NCBI RefSeq assembly: GCF_030409755.1 | Contig: NZ_JAUFQE010000002.1 | Coordinates: 2,666,001 to 2,730,000, forward strand | Origin: Vibrio lentus | GTDB taxonomy: Bacteria; Pseudomonadota; Gammaproteobacteria; Enterobacterales; Vibrionaceae | Direction: 5' to 3' | DNA: 64,000 nucleotides | In this document: piece by piece, positions 1-10,368 of the stretch | Position numbering within the stretch: position 1 is the first letter of the stretch | Layout of the letters: the number at the start of each line of letters is the position of its first letter | The notes under the pieces: generated by a model | What the model saw: the letters and a program-made list of their open reading frames with translations, nothing else | Told to the model about the DNA's origin: nothing | The model's database searches: none | Translations under genes and position numbers: made by a program

Positions 1-775
1 GATTACGACGCAACCCGATGTTGCGGTTTCCGAAGTGATGGAAGATGCAGACGAAGCTATCGCGGTTGAAACCAGTGCCTCTGATATCACCAGTCTATTC
101 GAACGTCGTAACTGGGTGTCAGCTCCTGTTGTCGATGTAAATCAACATCTTGTCGGTCGTATCACGATCGATGATGTGGTTGATGTCATTCGTGAGGATG
201 CCGAACACTCGATGATGAGCATGGCGGGTATGGACGATGACGAAGATACCTTCGCTCCGGTCGTAAAATCCGCACGTCGTCGTAGTGTCTGGTTAGGCGC
301 AAATGTTTTAGCAGCACTCGCCGCAGCGTCTGTGTCTAACATGTTTGAAGCGACACTGAATGAGATGGCAGCCATCGCTGTTTTGATGACCATCGTACCG
401 TCCATGGGCGGTGTTGCTGGTAACCAAACCGTCGCTCTGGTCATTCGTGGTTTAGCACTTGGTCACATCGGTGACAGTAACAAACGCGAACTACTACTCA
501 AAGAAGCCTCTATCGGCTTCCTTAACGGCATTCTATGGGCCGTTATCATTGGCGGTATAGTCGTAGCTTGGAAAGGCAATTGGATCTTGGGAGGCATTAT
601 CTCAGCAGCGATGATGACGAACTTGATTGTCGCAGGTATTGCAGGTGTAACCATTCCAGTGATGCTGAAGAAGATGAATATCGACCCAGCCCTTGCTGGC
701 GGTATGGCATTGACCACTGTAACCGATGTTATTGGCCTATCGGTGTTCTTAGGCTTAGCGACCATACTGATCTAG
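1..775 (+). CDS. mgtE: Magnesium transporter MgtE, 3' part (5' end outside window)
   Basis: The reading frame is already open at base 2, so this is the C-terminal 257 residues of a longer protein; the ATG at 35 is internal. The visible part begins in the tandem CBS region (a stretch reading NWVSAPVVDV followed by VGRITIDDVVDVI), which in MgtE senses cytosolic Mg2+. It continues into the membrane domain with about five hydrophobic segments and the family signature region GGVAGNQT, part of the Mg2+ pore. MgtE is an inner-membrane Mg2+ channel/transporter gated by Mg2+. The gene ends at a strong hairpin terminator shared with the convergent pmbA. Family assignment is firm; the cytosolic N domain cannot be judged here. 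Confidence 0.93.
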   Translation, partial: ITTQPDVAVSEVMEDADEAIAVETSASDITSLFERRNWVSAPVVDVNQHLVGRITIDDVVDVIREDAEHSMMSMAGMDDDEDTFAPVVKSARRRSVWLGANVLAALAAASVSNMFEATLNEMAAIAVLMTIVPSMGGVAGNQTVALVIRGLALGHIGDSNKRELLLKEASIGFLNGILWAVIIGGIVVAWKGNWILGGIISAAMMTNLIVAGIAGVTIPVMLKKMNIDPALAGGMALTTVTDVIGLSVFLGLATILI

Positions 776-811
776 TTAGCAAAAGCAGCTAGCCAACTTT
801 TGGCGAAAAAC

Positions 812-838
812 AAAAAGGGAGCTATCAGCTCCCTTTTT
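812..838. terminator. Bidirectional rho-independent terminator, mgtE / pmbA
   Basis: Inverted repeat AAAAGGGAGCT / AGCTCCCTTTT around a short ATC loop, with an A run on one side and a T run on the other, so it can stop transcription from both strands. It lies between the convergent mgtE and pmbA ends. Confidence 0.88.
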
Positions 839-864
839 AATTCATCAGATTAGCTTTAATTGAA

Positions 865-2208
865 TTACTCGCCTGCGACTTTCATCGACTCAAGCAAGAT
901 AGAACCGGTTTGAATTTGCGAACGCGTTTCAACGTCGTTACCTACCGCTACAATCTGAGTGAACATGTCTTTTAGATTGCCCGCGATCGTCACTTCCGAC
1001 ACTGGGTATTGGATCTCTCCATTCTCAACCCAGAAACCTGCTGCGCCACGAGAGTAATCACCAGTCACGGTATTCACACCTTGCCCCATCACTTCAGTCA
1101 CAAGGAAACCTGTGCCTAATTCTTTTAGCATTTGCTCAAAGTTTTGACCGGTAGATTTAACGAACCAGTTATGGATACCACCCGCATGACCTGTCGGTGT
1201 CATTTCCATCTTACGAGCAGCATAGCTAGTCAGAAGGTAAGTTGCTAACACACCATCCGTGATAATTTCACGATCTTGAGTGTAAACACCTTCGCTGTCG
1301 AACGGACTTGAAGCCAAACCACGTAAGATATGCGGACGCTCAGAGATATTGAACCAATCTGGTAGGATTTTCTGACCTAGGTGATCCAGTAAGAACGAAG
1401 ACTTGCGGTAAAGGTTGCCACCGCTAATTGCCATCACAAGGTGGCCAATTAGTCCTGTAGCGACGTCGTTAGCGAACATGATTGGGTATTGACCTGTTGG
1501 AAGCTTCTTCGCATCCAAACGGCTTACAGTCTTTTCTGCGGCTTCTTGACCAACACGCTCAGGCGTCCAAAGCTCATCACGGTGACGTGCAACGGTGTAG
1601 CTGTAATCACGTTCCATTTCGCCATTAGCACCTTCACCAATCACACAACAGCTTGTGCTATGACGGCTTGATGCGAAGCTGGCTAGTAAACCGTGGCTAT
1701 TACCATAAACCTTAACGCCATAATGGCTGTCGTAGCTTGCGCCATCACTTTGTTTGATCTTGTCGCTGTACGCGAGTGCTTGTCTTTCGGCAGCAATCGC
1801 AATCTCAGCGGCATAGTCAGGGTTCGGCTCATCAGGGTGAAAAAGATCCAAATCAGGAATTTCTTTCACCATATATTCTTTAGGTGCTGGACCTGCAAAC
1901 GGGTCTTCAGAAGTGTATTGAGCAATATCAAGCGCGGCTGCGACGGTTTGAGCAATCGCCTTCTCGCTCAGATCAGATGTAGATGCGCTGCCTTTCTTCT
2001 GGCCGCGATAAACAGTAATGCCTAGAGCACCATCACTATTAAATTCAACGTTTTCCACTTCACACATACGTGTTGAAACACTTAAACCCGTTGACTTAGT
2101 AATAGCGACCTCAGCTGCGTCTGCACTCACTGATGCCATATCCAACGCTTTAGCTACTGCGGCTTCTAGCTCAACTCTTTGCTGGGCGACTTGCTGTTTT
2201 ACATCCAT
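865..2208 (-). CDS. pmbA: Metalloprotease subunit PmbA/TldE
   Basis: 447 residues, close to the roughly 450 of E. coli PmbA, and collinear with the TldD/PmbA family throughout. TldE pairs with TldD to form a heterodimeric cytosolic protease that trims unfolded peptides such as microcin B17 precursor and the CcdA antitoxin. The zinc motif HExxxH belongs to TldD; it is not seen here, as expected for the TldE partner. The gene is divergent from yjgA across about 118 bases, the same pair order as in E. coli. The start at 2208 gives a conventional N-terminus [15 protein letters not shown]. Confidence 0.95.
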   Translation of the reverse strand: MDVKQQVAQQRVELEAAVAKALDMASVSADAAEVAITKSTGLSVSTRMCEVENVEFNSDGALGITVYRGQKKGSASTSDLSEKAIAQTVAAALDIAQYTSEDPFAGPAPKEYMVKEIPDLDLFHPDEPNPDYAAEIAIAAERQALAYSDKIKQSDGASYDSHYGVKVYGNSHGLLASFASSRHSTSCCVIGEGANGEMERDYSYTVARHRDELWTPERVGQEAAEKTVSRLDAKKLPTGQYPIMFANDVATGLIGHLVMAISGGNLYRKSSFLLDHLGQKILPDWFNISERPHILRGLASSPFDSEGVYTQDREIITDGVLATYLLTSYAARKMEMTPTGHAGGIHNWFVKSTGQNFEQMLKELGTGFLVTEVMGQGVNTVTGDYSRGAAGFWVENGEIQYPVSEVTIAGNLKDMFTQIVAVGNDVETRSQIQTGSILLESMKVAGE

Positions 2209-2326
2209 ATCTATTCTAATTTTTTAGGTCAATATTACGTAGGATAACAAGAATTTCGCTTTCTCCCCAAGATTCTTGCTAAAATAGGCAATATATTCGT
2301 TTGAGATAGTGACATAGGCAGAAAAG

Positions 2327-2851
2327 ATGGCTCGCAAAAACCAAAAAGCCCCATGGGAACCAGAAGAAGAAATCATCTGGGTAAGTAAGACTGAAATGAA
2401 AACGGACATGGACGCCCTGCAAAAGCTGGGAGAAGAGCTTGTTGAACTAAAGCCTTCTATTCTTGATAAGTTTCCTTTGTCTGAAGATCTGGCTTTAGCG
2501 ATTAAAGATGCACAGCGCTTTAAAAATGAAGCAAAGCGCCGTCAGCTTCAATACATTGGTAAAGTAATGCGTAATGTAGATCCAGAGCCGATTCAAGCGG
2601 CTTTAGATAAGATTCGCAACAAACACTCTCAAGCAACAGTTGAACTGCACAAACTAGAGCAACTGCGTGACCGCGTTGTTGCTGAAGGCGATGCTGCCAT
2701 TTCAGACGTGATGGATATGTACCCTGAAGCAGACCGTCAACGTCTTCGTCAGCTAGCTCGTCAAGCTAACAAAGAGAAATCAGCGAACAAGCCAGCAAAA
2801 TCTTCTCGTGAGATTTTCCAAATCTTAAAAGAGCTAAAGCTAGGCGACTAA
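2327..2851 (+). CDS. darP: Ribosome biogenesis factor DarP/YjgA (DUF615)
   Basis: 174 residues, highly charged and largely helical, matching the YjgA (DUF615) family that associates with late 50S assembly intermediates in E. coli. The acidic N-terminus ([17 protein letters not shown]) and the [12 protein letters not shown] segment are typical of the family. It is divergent from pmbA, an arrangement kept in enterobacteria. It ends about 30 bases before a terminator hairpin. Confidence 0.93.
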   Translation: MARKNQKAPWEPEEEIIWVSKTEMKTDMDALQKLGEELVELKPSILDKFPLSEDLALAIKDAQRFKNEAKRRQLQYIGKVMRNVDPEPIQAALDKIRNKHSQATVELHKLEQLRDRVVAEGDAAISDVMDMYPEADRQRLRQLARQANKEKSANKPAKSSREIFQILKELKLGD

Positions 2852-2881
2852 TTTTTGCCTCCCTTTACTCAGAAAGATAGT

Positions 2882-2910
2882 AAAAGACCTAGCACATGCT
2901 AGGTCTTTTT
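2882..2910. terminator. Bidirectional terminator between yjgA and thiQ
   Basis: Perfect stem AAAAGACCTAGCA / TGCTAGGTCTTTT with a T run on the plus side and an A run on the other. It serves yjgA and, on the minus strand, the end of thiBPQ. Confidence 0.88.
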
Positions 2911-2960
2911 GTATTTGACGCTCTCAATATAAAGAAGTATTCAATATCAGGACTCAGTCG

Positions 2961-3668
2961 TTATTCTCCAGCTCGAACAAAGGAACTCAATTCGCCTTGT
3001 GGGTGATCGGCAGTTAGCGCATCTATCGAGTCTTCGACTAAAACCTTACCCAGTGCCACAAACACAAACTTGTTTGCGATACTGCGCGCATCACCTAAGT
3101 GGTGTGTCACCATCAAAACAGTAATGTTTCGCTCTGCTGCTAATCGCTTCACTAAGCTCAGCATCTCTTCACGAAGCAAAGGATCAAGCGCCGAAAAGGG
3201 CTCATCAAGCAGCCAAATGTCATGTGGCTGTACGAAGCATCGAGCTAGCGCTACACGCTGACGTTGACCGCCCGATAAATGCTCCGGCAATCTATCCAAA
3301 TACTCCGCGACCCCAACTTGTGCGGCTGCTTGCTCAACTTCAAGCTTTTGGGTTGCCGTAAGCTTTAACCCTGGGTGCAGCCCCAAACCAATATTTTCAC
3401 GCACGGTGAGATGGGCAAACAAGTTATGCTCTTGGAACAACATAGCTAATGGGCGTTGATGTGCTTCTTTGCCTATCAAAGATTGCCCTGCTACCGAGAT
3501 CTCACCCGATGTCGGCTCAATAAAACCAGCAACCAGTGCCAGCAGTGTTGATTTACCCGCCCCACTAGGCCCCATCAATGCAACAATGTCGCCCTGCTCT
3601 GCTTGAAAATCAAAACTAAACAACTCTCGGTGATAGTGGTAATCCACATCTTTCATCACTAACATCAT
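2961..3668 (-). CDS. thiQ: Thiamine ABC transporter ATPase ThiQ
   Basis: 235-residue ABC ATPase. Walker A is GPSGAGKS at about residues 33-40, the signature is LSGGQRQR, and Walker B reads WLLDEPFSALD. It powers import of thiamine and its phosphates with ThiP and ThiB. The start overlaps the thiP stop by four bases (ATGA), so translation is probably coupled. Last gene of the thiBPQ operon. The N-terminus has two adjacent Met codons; either could be used. Confidence 0.94.
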   Translation of the reverse strand: MMLVMKDVDYHYHRELFSFDFQAEQGDIVALMGPSGAGKSTLLALVAGFIEPTSGEISVAGQSLIGKEAHQRPLAMLFQEHNLFAHLTVRENIGLGLHPGLKLTATQKLEVEQAAAQVGVAEYLDRLPEHLSGGQRQRVALARCFVQPHDIWLLDEPFSALDPLLREEMLSLVKRLAAERNITVLMVTHHLGDARSIANKFVFVALGKVLVEDSIDALTADHPQGELSSFVRAGE

Positions 3669-5311
3669 CGGTTCCTTAACCCTTTAGCATCTAGCTTTGA
3701 GTTTCGAGTAAATAAAAATTCTATCAGACTAAAACTGCCGACACTCAATAACAGCAGACTGACCGAAACAACGGCGGCGGCTTCCATTTGATAGCTGCCT
3801 AGCAATTGGAATAGATACAAAGGTAGTGTTCTAAAATCATGACTGCCAAACAAGGCAATCGCACTTAAATCTCCCATTGCAAGCATGAAGCTAATCGAGA
3901 ATGCGTGCGCCATAGGTTTACGTAATGCTCGCCATTCCACCAGCCTAAATCGCGTAAAGCCGGTCATCCCTAAGCTCGCACACACATACTGATACTGCTG
4001 AGACAGGTGCAGCATAGGTTGAGCCAAGGTTTTAATCACGTAAGGCAGCGCCATCAAACTGTTTACTGCAATCACAATAAAGAAAGCCAAGCTGAACACA
4101 TCGGTAAATGAACGCAGCAATAAGAAAAGGCCAGTACTGATCACTAACCCCGGTGTCACTAAGATAATCGTGCCAATCAGCTCGATTTTATCGGCTCGAA
4201 AATTCTTATTCTGCAAGCGCCATGCTCGACTGGTCAGCAGTATCGCAATACCAATAAAAACGGCGATAACACTGGCCAAGGAAGCGACACGAACTGAGGT
4301 CATTAACGCCGCCCAAAACGGTTCACTGCTGAGTACCGTCAAAGCTTGAGAGTTAATACCACTAAAGATAACCATGGCTAATGGCGGCAATACCAGCATT
4401 GAGACTACGATGATCCAAAAGCTATCCCAAGCTTTTGACCACCAGCTGTCCTTAACCAAATATTTATCTTCCGACAGCTGGCTGGCTGTCACAGAGATTG
4501 ACTTAGACAGGCGCTGAATACTCACCGCTAACACACCACACAGTAGCATTTGCCATATTGCGAGTAACGCACCAGCCTGTAAGTCAAAGTCGAATTTAAT
4601 CGCTTGATAGATGGCTAGTTCAATCGTGGTCGATTTAGGGCCTCCACCAAGAGCCATTACGGTAGCAAAGCTGGTGAAGCACAACATGAAAACTAAACCA
4701 CAAACATGTGGTAGTTGTTGTCTTAAACGTGGCCATTCGACCCATTTAAATTTATTCCAATGGCTCATGCCCAAATGAGCACACAGCTTGTGTTGCTCGG
4801 CAGGCACGGTATCCAAAGCTTGTAAAAGTAAACGGCTAGCATAAGGCAGATTAAAGAAAACGTGCGCCAGCAAAATGCCATTCAAACCATAAATCGAGAA
4901 TGGCAATTCAATGTCGAAGTTAGCCAAAAATTTAGCTAACCAGCCACTGTTACCATAAATCGCAAGCAAGCCAAAGACACCGACTAACACAGGCAGAACC
5001 AAAGTCGACGCGAACAGTCTTAACAACAAAGCTCGTCCAAAAAATTGCCTGCGACACAGAGCATGAGCAACGGGTATAGCAAAGCCAACACTCAGCACAG
5101 TTGAGAGTATCGCTTGATAAAAACTGAATTTCGTTACATGCCAATAGTAAGGATCGGACCATACTTGGCTGATATCAAGAGAAGGGGCATTGCTAAGCAA
5201 TGCCCCAACTGCTGAAACCACGAAGGCGGTAATGAGTATCGCAACCCAGATCCCGACCTTAGGTGTTTTCTTTATCATAAATTGATTTTTTACCGTGAAT
5301 AGTTCGCTCAA
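3665..5311 (-). CDS. thiP: Thiamine ABC transporter permease ThiP
   Basis: 548 residues with about twelve hydrophobic segments in two homologous halves, the ThiP fold of a fused pair of permease domains. Each half carries an EAA-type cytoplasmic loop for the ATPase (for example EQHKLCAHLGMSHWNKFKWV and QQYQYVCASLGMTGFTRFRL). It sits 32 bases after thiB and overlaps thiQ by four bases. Inner-membrane channel of the thiamine importer. Confidence 0.94.
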   Translation of the reverse strand: MSELFTVKNQFMIKKTPKVGIWVAILITAFVVSAVGALLSNAPSLDISQVWSDPYYWHVTKFSFYQAILSTVLSVGFAIPVAHALCRRQFFGRALLLRLFASTLVLPVLVGVFGLLAIYGNSGWLAKFLANFDIELPFSIYGLNGILLAHVFFNLPYASRLLLQALDTVPAEQHKLCAHLGMSHWNKFKWVEWPRLRQQLPHVCGLVFMLCFTSFATVMALGGGPKSTTIELAIYQAIKFDFDLQAGALLAIWQMLLCGVLAVSIQRLSKSISVTASQLSEDKYLVKDSWWSKAWDSFWIIVVSMLVLPPLAMVIFSGINSQALTVLSSEPFWAALMTSVRVASLASVIAVFIGIAILLTSRAWRLQNKNFRADKIELIGTIILVTPGLVISTGLFLLLRSFTDVFSLAFFIVIAVNSLMALPYVIKTLAQPMLHLSQQYQYVCASLGMTGFTRFRLVEWRALRKPMAHAFSISFMLAMGDLSAIALFGSHDFRTLPLYLFQLLGSYQMEAAAVVSVSLLLLSVGSFSLIEFLFTRNSKLDAKGLRNR

Positions 5312-5343
5312 AGTATATCGAACGAACTTTTAAATACAGGACG

Positions 5344-6336
5344 TTAAAAAGTAAGCGCACTCTGCCATTCGCGAATCCAAGGCTTACGCTTAGCGGCAAT
5401 TTCTTCAGGCGTAAAGCTCAGAGCTTTCTGCGGTACCGTTAACTGCTCGAACCCTTTTGGTAGTTCGATGTCAGTCACTGGGTACATCCAGTTGCCCGTT
5501 GGCATTGCTGATTGGAATTCGTCACTTAGAATAAACGCCATAAACTCATCAGCAAGTTTCTCGTTCTTGCTACCTTTTACCTTGGCTGCCACTTCAACTT
5601 GAGTGTAATGACCTTCTTCAAAGCTTGCAGCTGCGTACTTAGAATCACTTTCTGCAATGATGTGATAAGCCGGAGAAGTTGTGTAAGACAACACTAAATC
5701 AGACTCTCCTTCTAGAAACATAGAGTAAGCTTCAGACCAGCCTTTAGTCACAGTAACCGTTTTCTGAGCAAGTTTCTTCCATGCTGCAGTTGCTTCATCA
5801 CCGTAAACCGACTTCATCCAAAGCATCATGCCTTGGCCTGGTGTTGATGTACGTGGGTCTTGGTAGATAACCTTGAGGTCATCACGCTGCTCGACCAATT
5901 CTTTCAAACTCTTAGGCGGGTTTGCTAATTTCTCTTTGTTATAGATAAACGCAAAGTAACCAAAATCATAAGGAACAAAGGTGCTGTCGTTCCAACCGTT
6001 AGGAAGTGTCACTGATGACGTATCAACACTGTGCTCAGCTAATAAGCCTGTCGCTTTCGCTTCAGCCATTAGATTATTATCTAGGCCTAACACGATGTCT
6101 GCTTTGCTGTTACCACCTTCAAGACGCAAGCGGTTAAGAATAGACACGCCATCTTCTAGCGCGACAAAATTCACATCACAGCCACACTTTTCTTCGAATG
6201 CTTTTTCAACGGCAGGACGAGGGCCCCAATCCGCAGCAAAAGAATCATAGGTATATACAGTTAGAGTATTGTCTGCAGCAACGGCAGAAAAAGAGATGGC
6301 TGTAGTAACAGCAAGGGTTGTTAATGTGAATTTCAC
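5344..6336 (-). CDS. thiB: Thiamine-binding periplasmic protein ThiB (TbpA)
   Basis: 330 residues, starting with a Sec signal peptide of about 21 residues (MKFTLTTLAVTTAISFSAVAA). The mature part is a type 2 periplasmic binding protein: LTVYTYDSFAADWGPRPAVE near the mature N-terminus is characteristic of thiamine-binding proteins. It delivers thiamine, TMP or TPP to ThiPQ. First gene of the operon; the start lies about 65 bases after a TPP riboswitch, which predicts repression when intracellular TPP is high. Confidence 0.95.
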   Translation of the reverse strand: MKFTLTTLAVTTAISFSAVAADNTLTVYTYDSFAADWGPRPAVEKAFEEKCGCDVNFVALEDGVSILNRLRLEGGNSKADIVLGLDNNLMAEAKATGLLAEHSVDTSSVTLPNGWNDSTFVPYDFGYFAFIYNKEKLANPPKSLKELVEQRDDLKVIYQDPRTSTPGQGMMLWMKSVYGDEATAAWKKLAQKTVTVTKGWSEAYSMFLEGESDLVLSYTTSPAYHIIAESDSKYAAASFEEGHYTQVEVAAKVKGSKNEKLADEFMAFILSDEFQSAMPTGNWMYPVTDIELPKGFEQLTVPQKALSFTPEEIAAKRKPWIREWQSALTF

Positions 6337-6401
6337 TGGACGCTCTCCATGGTCTGAGCGGCACAGGTTTGAGGGAGGAGAACGGTAGAAGTTGTTCCTA
6401 A

Positions 6402-6506
6402 CTCAATTCCTACGCCAGCATTATCTGGTTCAGGTTTACGGGTCCCAAGCACTTGCTTGATCTCAGCTCGCATTCATTATTTGAATGGTTAGCTCCCCGA
6501 TGAGTG
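6402..6506 (-). promoter_or_regulatory. TPP riboswitch (THI element) upstream of thiBPQ
   Basis: Read on the minus strand this holds the conserved THI-box blocks in order: TCGGGGAGC, then GCTGAGATC, then ACCCGTAAACCTGA, CCAGATAATGC and TGGCGTAGGAA. These form the P1-P5 core that binds thiamine pyrophosphate. It lies in the 5' leader of thiB. In gamma-proteobacteria such elements usually act by hiding the ribosome binding site or by early termination; no strong terminator hairpin is obvious before the thiB start, so translational control is more likely (inference). Confidence 0.96.
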
Positions 6507-6552
6507 TTCAGAATTGTAATTCGAATTTTAACAATAAGCTATCAAGTTTGGA

Positions 6553-7176
6553 TCAATTACGTTGATCGTAACCCCAACGTGGCACTAAACCTTGCTCAAT
6601 ACCAAGATGATCCAAAATACGCGCCACCATAAAATCGACCAGATCTTCGATCGACTTAGGTTGGTGATAAAAACCCGGAGCCGCAGGCATGATCGTTACG
6701 CCCATGGTCGAGAGTTTGTGCATGTTCTCTAGATGCAGCGTAGAAAATGGCGTCTCACGAACCACCAACAGCAGCTGGCCTCGCTCTTTCATAACCACAT
6801 CAGCAGCTCGCTCAATCAGGTTATCTGATAGACCATGAGCAATTGAAGCTAAGCTTCCCGCAGAACATGGACACACCACCATCTGCTTCGGTGCTGCAGA
6901 ACCAGAGGCAACCGGTGAGAACCAGTCATCTTTGCCACACACCACCAGCTTTTCTGGGTCGCAACCTAAATGCTTAACCAAAGCTTGTTTCGCTGCGTCA
7001 GGCCCAGCAGGTAACTTAAGTTCATGCTCAGTCGCCAACACCACTCGCGCTGCCGACGATATCAGCAAATAGACCTGATAATCTGCCGCCAATAGGCATT
7101 CAAGTAAACGCAGTCCGTAAGGCGCACCAGATGCGCCAGTGAAAGCGAGGGTTATAGCTTTATCGTGTTTTGTCAT
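6553..7176 (-). CDS. ubiX: Flavin prenyltransferase UbiX
   Basis: 207 residues with the N-terminal flavoprotein motif TGASGAPYG at about residues 13-21 and a conserved [20 protein letters not shown] segment. UbiX joins a dimethylallyl group to FMN to make the prenyl-FMN cofactor of the decarboxylase UbiD in ubiquinone synthesis. It follows mpl after 13 bases and is probably co-transcribed with it. Slightly longer than the E. coli protein (189 residues) through a short N-terminal extension and the C-terminus. Confidence 0.94.
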   Translation of the reverse strand: MTKHDKAITLAFTGASGAPYGLRLLECLLAADYQVYLLISSAARVVLATEHELKLPAGPDAAKQALVKHLGCDPEKLVVCGKDDWFSPVASGSAAPKQMVVCPCSAGSLASIAHGLSDNLIERAADVVMKERGQLLLVVRETPFSTLHLENMHKLSTMGVTIMPAAPGFYHQPKSIEDLVDFMVARILDHLGIEQGLVPRWGYDQRN

Positions 7177-7189
7177 GTTCTCAATTACT

Positions 7190-8572
7190 TCAAATTATAG
7201 GGGCTTGGATGCCGTTAGCCCTGAGTGCCAACGCATCCAACAGTTTCTGGTGAATACCACCAAAACCACCGTTACTCATTACCAAGATTTGGTCGCCCGC
7301 TTGTGCCTCTGAGACAATTCTAGCAACGAATGCGTCCATGTCATCACTAACGTGCGCGGGTTGATGGCACGCATCGGCCACGTCTTGTACAGACCAATCA
7401 ATGTTATCCGGTTGGAATAAGTAGGTAGAATCCGCCTGCTTGAGCGAATCAGCCAAGGTTTCTTTGTGCACACCACGCTTCATGGTGGCAGAACGCGGCT
7501 CTAAAACGGCAATGATTTTCTTTGTGTCGACCTTATTACGTAAGCCGCCCAGCGTAAGTTCAATCGCTGTAGGGTGATGAGCAAAATCGTCATAGACAGA
7601 AACGCCTGCCACTTCGCCTTTAAACTCTAAGCGACGCTTGGTATTAATGAACGTCGCCAGTGATTCGCACCCTAAGTCAGGTGTGACACCAACATGCCTT
7701 GCCGCCGCAATCGCCATCAAAGCATTGTTGACGTTATGATCGCCAACCAAATCCCAATCTACGGTTCCAACACATTCACCTTGGAAGTACACCTCAAATT
7801 TAGAGCCGTCTTTAACCAGTTTCTTGGCATCCCAATCACCGAGTTCACCACTCGACTCAGTTTCACTCCAGCAGCCACGAGATAACACATCTTGGATCGC
7901 GGTGTCTTGCTTCGGTGAGAAAATACGGCCATTACTTGGTACAGTGCGAACCAAATGATGGAACTGTCGCTTGATTGCCTCAAGATCATCAAAGATATCT
8001 GCATGATCGAATTCGAGATTGTTCATCACTAACGTTCTTGGGTGGTAATGAACAAACTTAGATCGCTTATCGAAGAAAGCGCTGTCGTATTCGTCAGCTT
8101 CAACCACGAAGAACATGCTTTCACCAAGGCGAGCAGAGATACCAAAGTTACCCAACACACCACCAACAAGAAAGCCCGGCGCGTAACCGCAGTCTTCAAG
8201 GATCCAAGCCAGCATGCTCGATGTTGTTGTCTTACCATGCGTTCCAGATACCGCCAGAACCCAACGGTCATGCAACAAGAACTCTTGCAACCACTGCGGC
8301 CCTGAAGTGTATCTAAGGTTGTTATCCAATACATACTCAACACACGGGTTACCACGGCTCATCGCATTGCCAATGACTACTAAGTCAGGTCTTGGTTCTA
8401 ATTGGCTCGGGTCGAACCCTTCAATAATCTCAATCCCCTGAGACTCCAACAAGGTGCTCATTGGAGGATAAACATTCGCGTCACTACCAGTAACCTTGTG
8501 ACCTAATTGACGAGCCAATACCGCAGCACCACCCATGAAGGTGCCACAAATTCCTAAGATATGAATATGCAT
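7190..8572 (-). CDS. mpl: Murein peptide ligase Mpl
   Basis: 460 residues, Mur-ligase fold. The ATP loop is GTHGKTTTS at about residues 110-118, and the N-terminus [15 protein letters not shown] is diagnostic of Mpl as against MurC. Mpl recycles cell-wall tripeptide by ligating it directly to UDP-MurNAc in the cytoplasm. It is divergent from fbp, the neighbour pair also found in E. coli. Followed closely by ubiX. Confidence 0.95.
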   Translation of the reverse strand: MHIHILGICGTFMGGAAVLARQLGHKVTGSDANVYPPMSTLLESQGIEIIEGFDPSQLEPRPDLVVIGNAMSRGNPCVEYVLDNNLRYTSGPQWLQEFLLHDRWVLAVSGTHGKTTTSSMLAWILEDCGYAPGFLVGGVLGNFGISARLGESMFFVVEADEYDSAFFDKRSKFVHYHPRTLVMNNLEFDHADIFDDLEAIKRQFHHLVRTVPSNGRIFSPKQDTAIQDVLSRGCWSETESSGELGDWDAKKLVKDGSKFEVYFQGECVGTVDWDLVGDHNVNNALMAIAAARHVGVTPDLGCESLATFINTKRRLEFKGEVAGVSVYDDFAHHPTAIELTLGGLRNKVDTKKIIAVLEPRSATMKRGVHKETLADSLKQADSTYLFQPDNIDWSVQDVADACHQPAHVSDDMDAFVARIVSEAQAGDQILVMSNGGFGGIHQKLLDALALRANGIQAPII

Positions 8573-8842
8573 ATATTGCTTCCAAACGCTTGGCTAAATG
8601 AGCCATGTCTAAATCAAACTACTTGCACTCATTATCATTAAATGGCGATTAAAAGCGAGCCACAATGCAAAACAAATTTAGTCGACATAGTAAGTGAGAT
8701 CTGTGTCGCTTAGTTCATTACCATTAAAAAGATCTAACCTTTAGAATTTAGGTAAGCGTCTAGATGAATAAAGCCCATATAAGAGGCTAATTCTACAGTG
8801 CTCAAATCCCCCCTAATATTCAGAGAAGTTTAAGGAAATAAC
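8573..8842. other. Divergent mpl-fbp intergenic region
   Basis: 270 bases, AT rich, between the divergent mpl and fbp starts. It must hold both promoters, but I see no single unambiguous -35/-10 pair and no open frame with a ribosome binding site. A purine-rich stretch (AAGTTTAAGGAAATAAC) just before the fbp ATG supplies its Shine-Dalgarno sequence. Confidence 0.5.
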
Positions 8843-9853
8843 ATGTCTGAGATGCGCACCCTTGGTGAATTCATTGTTGCAAAACAAAATGACTTCCCCC
8901 ATGCAAGCGGTGATCTATCATCCCTTTTGTCATCAATTCGTCTTGCTGCGAAAATTGTTAACCGCGAAATTAACAAAGCAGGTCTTGTCGACATTACTGG
9001 CGCTGTTGGTACAGACAACGTTCAAGGTGAAGAGCAACAAAAGCTAGACCTATACGCGAACGACAAGTTTAAAGCTGCACTTGAAGCCCGAGACCAAGTT
9101 TGTGGTGTTGCGAGTGAAGAAGAAGACGAAGCCGTTGCCTTCAATAAAGAGCTCAACAAAAACGCAAAATACGTCGTGCTGATGGATCCACTTGATGGTT
9201 CTTCAAACATCGATGTGAATGTATCGGTTGGTACAATCTTCTCTATCTACCGTCGAGTATCACCGATTGGTACTCCGCCAACACAAGAAGATTTCCTACA
9301 ACCTGGGCACAAGCAAGTTGCCGCGGGTTACGTAATTTACGGTTCTTCAACCATGCTTGTTTACACAACAGGTGCTGGTGTAAATGGTTTCACCTACGAC
9401 CCATCACTGGGTACCTTCTGTCTATCTCATGAAAACATGATGATCCCTGATGAAGGCAAGATTTACTCGATCAACGAAGGTAACTACTTCCGCTTCCCAA
9501 CGGGTGTTAAAAAGTACATCAAGTACTGCCAAGAAGATGAGCCGAGTGACAACCGCCCTTATACTTCTCGTTACATTGGTTCTCTAGTATCAGATTTCCA
9601 CCGTAACCTGCTAAAAGGCGGCATCTACTTATACCCAAGTACACAAAGCCACCCTCAAGGTAAGTTGCGTTTGCTTTATGAGTGCAACCCAATTGCTTTC
9701 CTTATGGAACAGGCTGGTGGTATCGCTTCAGACGGTGTTCAACGTATCATGGATATCAAACCAACAGAGTTACACCAACGTGTACCTTTCTTTGTTGGCT
9801 CAACAGACATGGTTCGTAAGGTAGAAGAATTTCTTGAGCTTAACCAAGACTAA
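8843..9853 (+). CDS. fbp: Fructose-1,6-bisphosphatase class 1
   Basis: 336 residues, the usual length of class I FBPase. The metal-binding motif [10 protein letters not shown] lies at about residues 115-124, and the acidic SEEEDE loop is present around residue 91. It hydrolyses fructose-1,6-bisphosphate to fructose-6-phosphate in gluconeogenesis, in the cytosol. The start follows an AAGGAAAT ribosome binding site. Transcribed alone and ended by a terminator hairpin. Confidence 0.96.
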   Translation: MSEMRTLGEFIVAKQNDFPHASGDLSSLLSSIRLAAKIVNREINKAGLVDITGAVGTDNVQGEEQQKLDLYANDKFKAALEARDQVCGVASEEEDEAVAFNKELNKNAKYVVLMDPLDGSSNIDVNVSVGTIFSIYRRVSPIGTPPTQEDFLQPGHKQVAAGYVIYGSSTMLVYTTGAGVNGFTYDPSLGTFCLSHENMMIPDEGKIYSINEGNYFRFPTGVKKYIKYCQEDEPSDNRPYTSRYIGSLVSDFHRNLLKGGIYLYPSTQSHPQGKLRLLYECNPIAFLMEQAGGIASDGVQRIMDIKPTELHQRVPFFVGSTDMVRKVEEFLELNQD

Positions 9854-9884
9854 TCCTCTCGTTTATTTCTCAAAATAACACCAT

Positions 9885-9916
9885 TAAAAAAGCCAGCATT
9901 CACATGCTGGCTTTTT
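9885..9916. terminator. Bidirectional terminator, fbp / lipoprotein gene
   Basis: Stem AAAAAAGCCAGCAT / ATGCTGGCTTTTT around a short loop with T and A tails, between the convergent fbp and the minus-strand lipoprotein gene. Confidence 0.88.
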
Positions 9917-9930
9917 GTTTATTCATTGAA

Positions 9931-10287
9931 TTATCGAACATCAAATTTCGATTCAGCACCTCGTTCATAGTTGAAGCGGAACCATTTATCGATGTCATCA
10001 CAAATTCCAAGATAGGTTTCACCACGACGCCCTAGCGCTCTTGGATTCTGAGAACAATACTGAGTTTTACCCACTTCGTAACCTTGGCCATAAGCGGCAT
10101 ACAAGTTTGCATCAATTGATGGTGAAGACGCGGCTTCAGCCAAACTTGCTTCAGTCTGTTTGGTTTTTCCTTTCAGCGCCATTTCTTCGCCAAAGCTCTG
10201 CCAATCGGTCGTGTTCATTGATGTTGGTGGCGGAGTTTGCGCACAACCAAATAGCATTACTGATAGCACCAATAATATATATTTCAT
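9931..10287 (-). CDS. Small predicted lipoprotein (DUF2799-like)
   Basis: The long frame reaches 10365, but the better start is the ATG at 10287: it is preceded by a strong AGGAGG site and begins a typical lipoprotein signal (MKYILLVLSVMLFGC, lipobox Cys at residue 15). That gives 118 residues. The mature part contains YGQGYEVGKTQYC and RGAESKF, resembling DUF2799 envelope proteins, for which no function is established. It sits downstream of ytfP in the position where E. coli has ppa. Likely membrane anchored; specific role unknown. Confidence 0.75.
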   Translation of the reverse strand: MKYILLVLSVMLFGCAQTPPPTSMNTTDWQSFGEEMALKGKTKQTEASLAEAASSPSIDANLYAAYGQGYEVGKTQYCSQNPRALGRRGETYLGICDDIDKWFRFNYERGAESKFDVR

Positions 10288-10368
10288 AATTTCCTCCTGA
10301 TGGAAAAGACTAGCTCGTACATTGAGACTTTTAGCTATTACGTCAGAATGCTTCCAGTAGTTCATTCA

